From NCBI GenBank assembly GCA_018398765.1, contig JAHBMJ010002819.1, positions 1 through 15,691 of the forward strand: DNA of 15,691 nt, read 5' to 3'. The first letter of the stretch is position 1. The number at the start of each line of letters is the position of its first letter. The notes under the pieces are model-generated. The model was not told the origin of the DNA, made no database searches, and saw only the letters and a program-made list of their open reading frames with translations. Position numbers and translations under genes: made by a program. The stretch is from Chromera velia (lineage: Eukaryota > Sar > Chromeraceae). Positions 8,917 to 15,691 of this stretch are shown one piece after another.

Positions 8917-9942
8917 ATGGCCAACGCAGAAAAAGGCTCGCTCGAACTGACCAGAGCGCTGAACGGCTGGTTCGAAGACCAGAGTGCTGCAACAGAGTCT
9001 TCTCAGCATCCACCACCACCAACGCCAATCAACCCTGATGACGAGAACGGAGCAACGTTCTGGGAATTTGAAGTCCTGAAAGAGAACTATCAGGCACTGA
9101 AGGACAAATACGAGGCACTCCTTGATAGTCAGAAGGCGATGAAAGACGGCCACATGAAGGCGTTGCGTGCCCTTGTAGAAGCTCAGGTCGAAAAGAACAA
9201 TACGAAGAATGCAGTCATTTCTGCGCTGCGAAAGAAGGTCGAGGAGAATCGTTTGCTTCAGAAAGACGCCCTCAAGGAGAACTCCCTTCCACGAACCAAG
9301 CTCGAGGAGCCAGAGAAGAAGGAAGCTCTTTTCATCGCAATGCAGAAACAGATCACAGAGCTGCGTGAAAAGACTGCAGAGAAGATCAATCAAGTGGAGT
9401 CCAGAGCGAACCTGCTGGTTGACATTGCTAATCGAGAAAAGGAGCACATCGAAAAGATTCTGGTGGCCATCAGAGTCGAAAACCGCGTCTTAAAAGATGA
9501 CGCCGTCCAGCAGCGTCGCTTGAAAGAGTCAATGAGGCGCTTCATTTACGATCACTGCGACGAGGCTCTGAAACAGGAATTCGAGGCCCTGTGCACTTCC
9601 GTCCACCCTTCTCTTCCTGTTTCGTCGACCGCCTCTACAGAAGGCCAGTCGACAGAAATCGGCTGCTCTGCCGAAGCCTCTCCCATGCCCAAGAGTGGCA
9701 TTGGAGACCCTCGGGACCTCCAGACTGATTCAGATCAGATGCCGAAACTCCCCGGGCCTCGTGTGAAGGAAGAGATCAAGGAGGAAAAGAGACCAGTCCT
9801 GCAGGAGGCACTGACGACCAGCAACGCCCATCTCAACACAGACGAACTGCAGTTGGCTGTTGTCTCCCAGAAGGGTGACGAGCAAACTGGAGGGCTTATG
9901 GACCTTGCGCCGCTCGGCAAAGCTCTTCTGAATCCGGAGTGA
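8917..9942 (+). CDS. Intronless gene for a coiled-coil protein of unknown function (341 aa)
   Basis: The ATG at 8917 is in a good eukaryotic context (GGAAGATGG), and an in-frame TGA at 8872-8874 precedes it, so the start is well supported. The protein is soluble, with no signal peptide or membrane segment. Residues about 1-45 are variable with a short PPPPTP run. Residues about 46-220 are dominated by Glu, Lys, Gln, Leu and Ala in heptad-like spacing (for example YQALKDKYEALLDSQKAM and ITELREKTAEKINQVESRAN), typical of a long coiled coil. The remainder is Ser/Thr/Pro-rich with a charged VKEEIKEEKR patch. Such proteins are often structural or scaffold components, for instance of cytoskeleton or centrosome, but no family was recognised. 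The gene is divergent from the spliced minus-strand gene and may share its upstream region. Confidence 0.8.
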   Translation: MANAEKGSLELTRALNGWFEDQSAATESSQHPPPPTPINPDDENGATFWEFEVLKENYQALKDKYEALLDSQKAMKDGHMKALRALVEAQVEKNNTKNAVISALRKKVEENRLLQKDALKENSLPRTKLEEPEKKEALFIAMQKQITELREKTAEKINQVESRANLLVDIANREKEHIEKILVAIRVENRVLKDDAVQQRRLKESMRRFIYDHCDEALKQEFEALCTSVHPSLPVSSTASTEGQSTEIGCSAEASPMPKSGIGDPRDLQTDSDQMPKLPGPRVKEEIKEEKRPVLQEALTTSNAHLNTDELQLAVVSQKGDEQTGGLMDLAPLGKALLNPE

Positions 9943-11174
9943 TGCCGTCCTTGCTCGCAGCTTGTTGTTGCTGCACCTGGGACATCAGCCGTCGCGACCT
10001 CCTCCTCCGGCTGTGCGAGTCAAGTGGAAAGGTCACAGGCTCCTTCATGTACACAGACGACTCCAACATCTGTGACGTATGCCGTTCACGAAGGGCTGGA
10101 TGGAGAATGCCGTTTCACCCTTTTTTATTTCTTTCAAATTGACCGTTCCACAGAAGGATGCTCCTTCTTTTCCTCTTGCTCGATTCAACCGTCCCTGCAA
10201 AGCGGGGATCGTATATATTTCGTGTCTGGATGGTGTTAAATGCCACAATTCAAGTGTGGAGTACAGTTGAGTGTCAGAGTCTTCTTGCCTGAGAATGGCC
10301 TGCTGTCTTAGATTCGATGGATTCTGGAAACCTTTCAGACTGTCAGTCTGTTCAAAGACCCGGGCATAAACCGTTTTGCTTTTGTATATCAGATAAATCA
10401 TAGTATAAATTATCCTTTAGATATTTAAAAACTGTATGTCGATCAGTCTTCGTCCTGATTCAAGTTGAAAAACAATTTTCAGCTTCCAGTGTAACGGTAT
10501 GTAACGGTGTTTCAAGTTAAGTGTAGTTAAGCAAGGTTGACGCTACCATGGGAGACAAAAGTATTGTATATTTTTTTAAATGTGGAGTTGGCGAAGATTC
10601 GTTTTTGCAAGCGGGCTAGAATAGAAGTAGATACAGTATAAAGTATTGCTTTAAAGTAATTGGCTTCATACGTCCTCAATTGGCAAAGTTAGATTGAATT
10701 GTAAATTTATGTCTTACTTTTTATAGGCTTGCGTCACTTCAGAAAAAATAAGTTTACTTACATTGGAGACACATTCTCCCCACAACCCCTAATTAACAGC
10801 TGATTCAAACCGTTATAGCTTACTAATTTAATTGTATAAATGTTTACTTTTTGTCATATTTCATTGGCGCTAGACAGGCCGGTCAAAAGATGAGTATACA
10901 AAACTTAAGTCGCCCACGGTAGGGTTGACAATATTTATCATACTAGATAATCATAGACATGCATATCTTTGATTTATTATTGTTCTTAGTTCTATTAAAG
11001 CCTAGATTAAAGCTAATATTCAAGTCAATTTAAAACATTTCTAAAGCATTGAAACTAGCATTGAAAGACATTCAATTGCAATCATTTTTTTTTTTTTCAA
11101 TTTTTTGAAAACATATACCAAGGAATATTAAAGAGATCCAAAGAGCAATTTGAAAGTAGACGCTTTTTATACTA
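9943..11174. other. Intergenic DNA; no gene seen
   Basis: The first few hundred bases are probably the 3' UTR of the coiled-coil gene. From about 10380 the composition becomes clearly more AT-rich, with homopolymer T tracts (for example 11087-11098). No long open frame, RNA gene or repeat was recognised. The AT-rich part may be old mobile-element debris next to the repeat unit that begins at 11175. Confidence 0.55.
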
Positions 11175-11470
11175 AGTTGATATACAGGGTGTCAGTTGTT
11201 CCACCTGCATGGATGGTGAGGGGCTGGGCCACGGGGTGATCTACTTGGTGAGCCGCACGGCACGCGTGGCCTGCTTGCATACAAATTCGATTATTCACCG
11301 CGCGCACATTCGGGTGTACATTCAGCGGACCGCTTCATTCAGATTGATTCGGGCTGACTTCATACGTTTAGTTGATCTAGCCAGATGTTGGTTGTCCTTG
11401 AGATTCACAGACTTCCCATAAAGAGCTCTGAAGGAAGAACACCGCTACGCTCACTACTCCAATTATTACT
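11175..11470 (+). repeat. 296-bp direct repeat, left copy
   Basis: This aligns with 12597-12892 without a single indel: 27 differences in 296 (91% identity), of which 23 are transitions. The last 62 bp (11409-11470) are identical in both copies. An open frame at 11209-11421 is not conserved in the right copy, so the repeat is non-coding. Confidence 0.93.
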
Positions 11471-11478
11471 GCGGCTAA

Positions 11479-12084
11479 CACTCTCCTGCCAGTGCAGACA
11501 AGAACTTGATAGCCCAGTCCTGGAGACGCTTTTTGAACTCTACTAGAACAGATGGAGGGCCAGATTTTGACCGAATGGATCCTCAGCATGCCCATCATCT
11601 TGCCAACGTCTCCTAGAACTACAAGATCCAGTACGACAAGTGGAGAACGAAGCAGAACGAGAGTGATGGTAACAAACGAAATGAAGGAGGAAAGAGAGGA
11701 GGTAGTTTTAAAGATGGCCAGCATAGCCAGTCCGTACGTTCTGAGAATAAAGCTCAGGATGCACCTCCCGCTCCCATCTCCAGCCAGTTGCCTCTCTCTG
11801 ATGCTAATATTCAAAAACTGGCCAGAACGATGCTGCAGCTTCAGCAGGAAAAAGAAGAGTCTGACAAGAAGAAGAAGACGAGTCAGAGAGCGAGTAGTGA
11901 AAAGGTGAGGTTTGCTCTCACCTCTTGCGATACGGAAATATATGAAGTGATCCGCAGGGGCGATGTGGATATGGTCTTCCCCGACTCCGATGGTCCGTCT
12001 GGCATCTATGATGCCTATGGGTACAATCCTTTCTCAGAAGGGAATGTGTTTACATCTGAGTCTTCTCCTCTCTTGTATGAGTAG
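11479..12084 (+). pseudogene. Gag-like reading frame with one in-frame TAG
   Basis: The frame is open after a TAA at 11476-11478, is interrupted once by TAG at 11614-11616, and ends at TAG 12082-12084, giving about 200 codons. The N-terminal part contains WRRFLNSTRTDGG and YDKWRTKQNE. The middle is rich in Gly, Lys, Arg, Ser and Gln, and a Lys/Glu helix follows (LQLQQEKEESDKKKKTSQ). The end is acidic and aromatic (DVDMVFPDSDGPSG, YGYNPFSEG). No protease, integrase, reverse transcriptase or zinc knuckle is present. The lysine-rich middle and the place between direct repeats suggest a gag or nucleocapsid-like remnant, but no family was recognised. An ATG at 11788 would allow a 98-residue product after the stop. 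An unrelated small gene is the alternative. Confidence 0.4.
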
Positions 12085-12107
12085 GGGGGGGGGGAAGAGA
12101 AGAAAGA
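12083..12107 (+). repeat. 11-nt G run in a purine tract overlapping the stop codon
   Basis: The TAG that ends the gag-like frame (12082-12084) runs directly into eleven G residues (12084-12094), followed by an A/G stretch. It could be a relic polypurine tract, but the next repeat starts 500 bp further on, so its link to the repeat unit is unclear. Confidence 0.8.
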
Positions 12108-12329
12108 ATTCACAGAAGAAATTGAGTAGGCAGGAAAATTGATTAAGAAGCAAACAGAAAGCTCTTCCTCTTCATCTCCTTCGAATTTTGATAAACACGC
12201 ATTCATGGCCCAATTCGCTCAGTTCCTCTGAAGAGTCTTTGTATGCCTTCTTCCTTCCTCTGTTGTTCTTCTAGTATAATTGTAAAGAGCTCATCTTTTA
12301 AAAGGCAACGGACAGCTAGACCTTAGGCT

Positions 12330-12446
12330 AAGAGGCAGGCCGAAGAAAGGCAGACTTAAGAGGCAGGCCGGAGACAGACAGTCTTGTGATGCCTAGCCCT
12401 CTGACCTTGTTCTTATGATGCCTAGCCCTCTGTCTCTCTGCTATCT
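12330..12446 (+). repeat. Degenerate 28-29-bp minisatellite (two pairs of units)
   Basis: The 13-mer AAGAGGCAGGCCG occurs at 12330 and 12358, and the 17-mer TGATGCCTAGCCCTCTG at 12387 and 12416. The starts are 28, 29 and 29 bp apart, so four units share one period although the two pairs differ in sequence. The surrounding bases from 12110 to 12500 contain no gene that I can see. Confidence 0.6.
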
Positions 12447-12508
12447 TTTTCTGTGTGCTCTTTGCTCTCTCACACTAGCAGAAATGTGAAAAGAAGGAAT
12501 GATTTCAT

Positions 12509-12558
12509 TGGCTCAGGTAGTTAGAGCAAATGGCTGTTTTAATTTGGTTTCGATTCCG
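12509..12558 (+). promoter_or_regulatory. tRNA-like internal RNA polymerase III promoter (A and B boxes), possible SINE head
   Basis: TGGCTCAGGTAGTTAGAGC (12509-12527) matches a tRNA D-arm and A box, with the perfect stem GCTC/GAGC. GGTTTCGATTCC (12546-12557) matches the B box consensus GGTTCGANTCC with one extra T. The start-to-start distance is 37 nt, a little shorter than in a tRNA. No acceptor stem or good T-stem is visible, so it is not a functional tRNA gene. It lies 39 bp before the right 296-bp repeat, as the tRNA-derived head of a SINE would. No such head precedes the left copy. Confidence 0.5.
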
Positions 12559-12596
12559 CTTCTTTCTTTGAGTATTGAAACGAAATCGAGGCGGGG

Positions 12597-12892
12597 AGTT
12601 GATATACAGGGTGTCAGTTGTTCCGCCTGCGTGGACGGTGAGGGGCTGGGCCGCGGGGTGATCTACTTGGTGAGCCGTGCGGCACGCCCAGCCCGCTTGC
12701 ATGCAAATTCGATTCTTCGCCGCGCGCACATTCGGGTGCGCATTTAGCGTACCGCTTCATTCAGATTGATTCAAGCTGACTTTATGCGTTTGGTTGATCT
12801 AGCCGGATGTTGGTTATCCTCCAGATTCATAGACTTCCCATAAAGAGCTCTGAAGGAAGAACACCGCTACGCTCACTACTCCAATTATTACT
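12597..12892 (+). repeat. 296-bp direct repeat, right copy
   Basis: This is the partner of 11175-11470, exactly 1422 bp downstream. It keeps more CpG dinucleotides than the left copy. Its last 62 bp (12831-12892) are identical to the left copy. Mitochondrial-type DNA begins somewhere shortly after its end. Confidence 0.93.
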
Positions 12893-13043
12893 CACTATAA
12901 TGATAACCTAGACAATGATGGTATTCAAGTTTTAAGTTGTAACTATAGAGTTTTATGATTTTTTTTTAAATTGTTTTGGTCTTGCTCTGAATTATTAGGT
13001 CTGGCAACAGTTCGACATAGCGGGAATAAGCCGGAAAGCCCTA

Positions 13044-13080
13044 GTGTTCATAGAGTGTTCATAGAGACTACATAAAACCA
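13044..13080 (+). repeat. 37-nt exact direct repeat, copy 1
   Basis: Identical to 13617-13653. It contains an internal duplication of GTGTTCATAGAG and ends in CTACATAAAACCA. Flanks differ on both sides, so the repeat marks a block boundary in the mitochondrial-type DNA. Confidence 0.95.
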
Positions 13081-13108
13081 TCTCTCTCGATTATCTGAAT
13101 GAATAACT

Positions 13109-13132
13109 GCGGCAGCTCAGACCGTATGCCGC
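13109..13132. other. GC-rich hairpin in AT-rich DNA
   Basis: GCGGCA at 13109-13114 pairs perfectly with TGCCGC at 13127-13132 around a 12-nt loop. It stands out in AT-rich surroundings and may belong to a small rRNA fragment or a processing signal; no rRNA match was recognised. Confidence 0.5.
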
Positions 13133-13293
13133 CTCCTACCACACACACTCTTATAACTGTTCGATAAATAGTATCTTCCCACTCAGTCTGTGTTATCTGT
13201 GTGTATGGGCCAGGAGGTTCACAGGAATAATAATACCCCTATATATAAACAGGAATACGAATATCTCTCCCACACACACATGCTTACCCCGTA

Positions 13294-13322
13294 TGCCCAC
13301 ACACACAGAGTTAAGTTAGCAG
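13294..13322 (-). repeat. Inverted copy of the TTAACTCTGTGTGTGT repeat
   Basis: Bases 13299-13322 are the exact reverse complement of 13425-13448 (24 nt), and 13294-13314 is the exact reverse complement of 13475-13495 (21 nt). One inverted copy thus matches two different plus-strand copies beyond their common core, as expected when repeats recombine. Confidence 0.93.
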
Positions 13323-13424
13323 GGTGAGCAACAATTGCTATCTGTGGCAGCAGGGATTATAAGTGGAATAGATGAGTTGAGATTGGTTAATAATACCTCT
13401 TCACTTACAACTCTACATAGTATA

Positions 13425-13495
13425 CTGCTAACTTAACTCTGTGTGTGTTCAGATTAACTCTGTGTGTGTTCAGATTAACTCTGTGTGTGTGGGCA
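13425..13495 (+). repeat. 21-nt tandem repeat, just over two and a half units
   Basis: The unit TTAACTCTGTGTGTGTTCAG plus A occurs at 13433-13453 and 13454-13474, and its first 16 nt again at 13475-13490, where the sequence changes to GGGCA. A further copy lies at 13605-13623, directly fused to the second 37-nt repeat. Confidence 0.95.
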
Positions 13496-13616
13496 GGGAT
13501 ATTGGGAGGATAACCAGGTATAGCTTAGTGGTAAACCCTTCTACCCTTCCTGTCTTCCCCCTCTAACCCCGCTACCGCTCCTTCCCTCTTACCTACTGTT
13601 GTTATTAACTCTGTGT

Positions 13617-13653
13617 GTGTTCATAGAGTGTTCATAGAGACTACATAAAACCA
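13617..13653 (+). repeat. 37-nt exact direct repeat, copy 2
   Basis: Identical to 13044-13080. Here its left end overlaps a copy of the TTAACTCTGTGTGTGT unit (13605-13623), so two repeat families meet at this point. Confidence 0.95.
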
Positions 13654-13954
13654 ACACACTTAATCAGGAATGCTAGATAATATTGGGCATAGGTTGGGTG
13701 AAATTGGATCCATAATTAAGAATCTAAACTTAAGACTCAATCTTCATTTATTATTATAATTATCATAATTAACATTTCTATATGTATGATAGATATTTGG
13801 TAAGACAACCTTATCTTATATAGGAGTTAATTATTTATTGGATATTTATTTGAATTATAATAATAGAATTGTGTGATAGAGATGTTGTGGTTCATATTTA
13901 ACCCTTCATCGTTATGAATAATCGATAACTTTATGAGTACGTGTGTAGGATAGA

Positions 13955-14136
13955 TAACGGCGGCAGTAAACCTCACGGTCCTAAGGTAGCAAAATTACTT
14001 ATCAAATAATTATTGACCTGTTCAAACAGAATAACGACCTCCACCATTTCCTTATTATATGATCCAGATAAACAAGAATAATAGTGAGTATACTATTTGG
14101 ATTAGGTTTGACGGGAAGACCCTGTTCATCTTTACC
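13955..14136 (+). rRNA. Mitochondrial large-subunit rRNA fragment (domain IV/V region)
   Basis: TAACGGCGG (13955-13963) and ACGGTCCTAAGGTAGCAAAA (13975-13994), followed by GACCTG and later GACGGGAAGACCCTGTTCAT and CTTTACC (14110-14136), match in order the conserved segment of bacterial 23S rRNA around AACGGCGG...GGTCCTAAGGTAGCGAAATT and GACGGAAAGACCCC. The RNA contributes to the region near the peptidyl-transferase centre. The rest of 23S is absent on either side, as in myzozoan mitochondria with fragmented rRNAs. The fragment may extend to about 14200; true ends cannot be set by eye. The bases just before it (GTGTAGGATAG, 13943-13953) also resemble a different, later part of 23S, which may be chance. 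Confidence 0.85.
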
Positions 14137-14424
14137 CCCCAAGTCCCACACAAATACCAATATTATCTTTCCAACATTATTGGGTCAGTTCAATTCCTCT
14201 CACCATCTCCACACATAGTAGTGATCGATGAACGGTAAGATGAGATTGGAACTTGAACAGAAGAAACTTTCATTTATAGGATCTAAATAAAACCATCAGT
14301 TCTTCTTCCCTAGCTACCTTGCCTACCCAGCACACACGCATACCTATTATCGATCAGGTAGCTCAACTCATCCATCCTTACCCCATATAAACACAGATAT
14401 CTATTACAGATTATTGATGTAGGT

Positions 14425-15690
14425 TTAGTGGGTAGATAACACAGAGAATGAACAGAAAACTATACCTGATGTTAGAGACGATAAACTGTTCCAACAATTC
14501 AAACCATCGATTAAATCAGGAATTCTTCGGGGTAAAGTGAATAATCCTGAGTAATGCATAGGAATAAACAGACCGCATAAACCTAATCCATATATAAGAT
14601 AATGATATATAATATTGAAAGAGTTATTAACAACCGAACTTGTCGAGTTATAAAATAAAACCTCTAAATAAGATAAAATAGCTGTATAAATGGTTATAAT
14701 TGCAGAAACTGAGAGAACCACGTGGAAATGACCGACAACATAATAAGTATCATGAAGTGCCAAATCTACTAATGAATTCCCAAGTATAACCCCGGTAACT
14801 CCACCTAATAAGAATGATAATAAAAAGAATAAACAATAAATATTAAGATAATTATTAATAATAAATGAATGTAATAATGTGGAGTACCAATTGAATAATT
14901 TGGTTCCGGTTGGTATACTAATAAGAATAGTAATAAAAGTGAAATAGGATCTGGTATCAGTTAACAACCCAACACTGTACATGTGATGTCCCCAAACCGC
15001 GAGTCCTATAGTGGAAATACAACCCATTGCAGTAATCATAGATTGATTTCCAAAAATATATCGGGTATTATAAACAGATAAAGTATTACCTATAATTCCA
15101 AATGCTGGTAATATAAGAATATAAACTTCAGGGTGTCCAAAGAACCAGAATAAATGCTGGAAAAATAAAACATCACCCGAATAGGTATCAAAGAAAATTG
15201 TATTAAAATTCAAATCAAATATTAATAATATAAATAATGTTGTTAATAATGGTAATACTATTAATAATAAAAATGAAACAAATAATAATGAACCTATATA
15301 CGTTGAATACATATTAATATCGGAATTATTTAATCCTGTATAAATAATAATAATAGTATAAATAAAATTAATACTAGATAATATACTGGAAATTCCAGAA
15401 ACCAATAAACCAATAATTATTATATTGATCGATAAAAGATATATAATAGTGGATAATGGAGGGTATAGGGTCCAACCTAAACCAACACCAAAATCTATAA
15501 GATTATTAAAGATAAAAATAATAAATGAAAATAATAATAATATTAATGAAAGATTATTCACTCTCGGAAGGGATATTTCCATTTTGATAATATTAATAGG
15601 AGAAATATAATTTCCTAATCCACTAAATAATACTGGAATAATAAGAAAAAAGATCATTAATAATCCATGAATAGTTATAACAGTATTATA
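14425..15690 (-). CDS. cox1: Cytochrome c oxidase subunit I, 5'-partial, mitochondrial type
   Basis: The frame enters from the window edge and runs 422 codons to TAA (14427-14425) with no break under the standard code; the internal ATG at 15657 is not the start, since YNTVITIHGLLMIFF spans it. This is the catalytic subunit of complex IV in the inner membrane, reducing oxygen at heme a3-CuB. Present in order are the heme a His in VITIHGLL, WTLYPPLS, HLFWFFGHPEVYI (CuB His, cross-linked Tyr, proton-path Glu), VWGHHMY (two CuB His), PTGTKLFNW (K-channel Lys), and DTYYVVGHFHVV (heme a3 and heme a His). The position of the D-channel Asp appears to be Glu (MEISLPRVNN). Roughly 50-60 N-terminal residues lie outside the window. 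The C-terminus ends within or just after what should be the last helix, shorter than usual. Otherwise the hydrophobic segments are divergent and Ile/Leu/Asn-rich. Confidence 0.95.
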   Translation of the reverse strand, partial: YNTVITIHGLLMIFFLIIPVLFSGLGNYISPINIIKMEISLPRVNNLSLILLLFSFIIFIFNNLIDFGVGLGWTLYPPLSTIIYLLSINIIIIGLLVSGISSILSSINFIYTIIIIYTGLNNSDINMYSTYIGSLLFVSFLLLIVLPLLTTLFILLIFDLNFNTIFFDTYSGDVLFFQHLFWFFGHPEVYILILPAFGIIGNTLSVYNTRYIFGNQSMITAMGCISTIGLAVWGHHMYSVGLLTDTRSYFTFITILISIPTGTKLFNWYSTLLHSFIINNYLNIYCLFFLLSFLLGGVTGVILGNSLVDLALHDTYYVVGHFHVVLSVSAIITIYTAILSYLEVLFYNSTSSVVNNSFNIIYHYLIYGLGLCGLFIPMHYSGLFTLPRRIPDLIDGLNCWNSLSSLTSGIVFCSFSVLSTH

Positions 15691-15691
15691 A

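Larger units (their letters stand above)
11175..12892 (+). mobile_element. Candidate non-autonomous retroelement bounded by 296-bp direct repeats
   Basis: Two direct repeats of exactly 296 bp (11175-11470 and 12597-12892) enclose about 1.1 kb that holds a gag-like reading frame. The arrangement resembles a small LTR element. Against this, the repeats do not start TG and end CA, no clear primer binding site follows the left copy and no clear target-site duplication is visible. A purine-rich stretch (AGGCGGGGAG) does precede the right copy. Alternatively the repeats are two insertions of a SINE-like element, because a tRNA-like promoter precedes the right copy. Orientation is given by the reading frame. 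Confidence 0.45.
12893..15691. other. Mitochondrial-type DNA segment (organellar insertion in the nucleus, or assembly join)
   Basis: From here to the window end the DNA is AT-rich, contains short exact repeats in both orientations, an LSU rRNA fragment on one strand and cox1 on the other, and no nuclear-type gene. The exact left boundary is not visible; the first clearly shared repeat starts at 13044. The cox1 frame is uninterrupted for 422 codons, which argues for real mitochondrial DNA or a recent insertion. Adjacent chromosomal-type DNA argues for a nuclear insertion unless the assembly is chimeric. Confidence 0.7.

Noticed and set aside
11209-11421. A 70-codon open frame inside the left 296-bp repeat
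   Set aside because: In the right copy the same frame is cut short and most substitutions change the amino acid, so it is not under protein-coding selection.
13511-13600. tRNA-like D-arm (TAGCTTAGTGGTA at 13521) in the mitochondrial-type segment
   Set aside because: There is no B box or T-arm, and the acceptor pairing is only five bases. Myzozoan mitochondria generally encode no tRNAs. Likely chance or a relic.
13433-13623. Regularly spaced short repeats as a CRISPR array
   Set aside because: The units are directly tandem with no unique spacers, the context is eukaryotic organellar DNA, and no cas genes are present.

Overview
The window looks like DNA from a myzozoan alveolate (an apicomplexan or chromerid relative). 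The grounds are three. First, an AT-rich mitochondrial-type segment carries cox1 and a separate, oppositely oriented fragment of large-subunit rRNA set among short shuffled repeats; small fragmented mitochondrial genomes of this kind are known from apicomplexans, chromerids and dinoflagellates. Second, there are GT-AG introns and a cluster of TGCATGCA motifs, a motif bound by some apicomplexan ApiAP2 factors. Third, the chromosomal part has roughly balanced base composition and contains a Ty1/copia-type pol. The divergent cox1 and the copia element lean towards a chromerid-like or deep-branching lineage rather than Toxoplasma or Plasmodium, but this is inference.

Layout: (1) 1-2486 (+), the 3' half of a copia-type pol (proline-rich linker, reverse transcriptase, RNase H), cut by the window edge and broken by one in-frame TAA, followed by a polypurine tract. 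(2) 2531-3353, two ~187-bp inverted copies of an LTR-like repeat about 450 bp apart. (3) 3367-4008, non-coding DNA with homopolymers and a CA/CT microsatellite. (4) 4009-8185 (-), a spliced gene of about nine exons for an unrecognised protein with a weak F-box-like N-terminus; most splice phases join cleanly. (5) 8186-8916, a divergent intergenic region with three TGCATGCA palindromes and an AT-rich perfect palindrome. (6) 8917-9942 (+), an intronless gene for a coiled-coil protein. (7) 9943-11174, AT-rich DNA with no gene seen. (8) 11175-12892, two 296-bp direct repeats of equal length (27 substitutions, no indels) flanking a gag-like reading frame with one in-frame TAG; the right copy is preceded by a tRNA-like pol III promoter. 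(9) 12893-15691, mitochondrial-type DNA: shuffled short repeats, an LSU rRNA fragment (+) and an uninterrupted, 5'-partial cox1 (-).

The two chromosomal genes are divergently arranged and may share regulatory DNA. The rest is mostly mobile-element debris plus the organellar segment. The most unusual objects are the 1.7-kb repeat-bounded unit with its gag-like frame and tRNA-like head, and the junction between chromosomal-type and mitochondrial-type DNA. The latter is either a recent nuclear insertion of mitochondrial DNA or an assembly join; sequence alone cannot separate the two.
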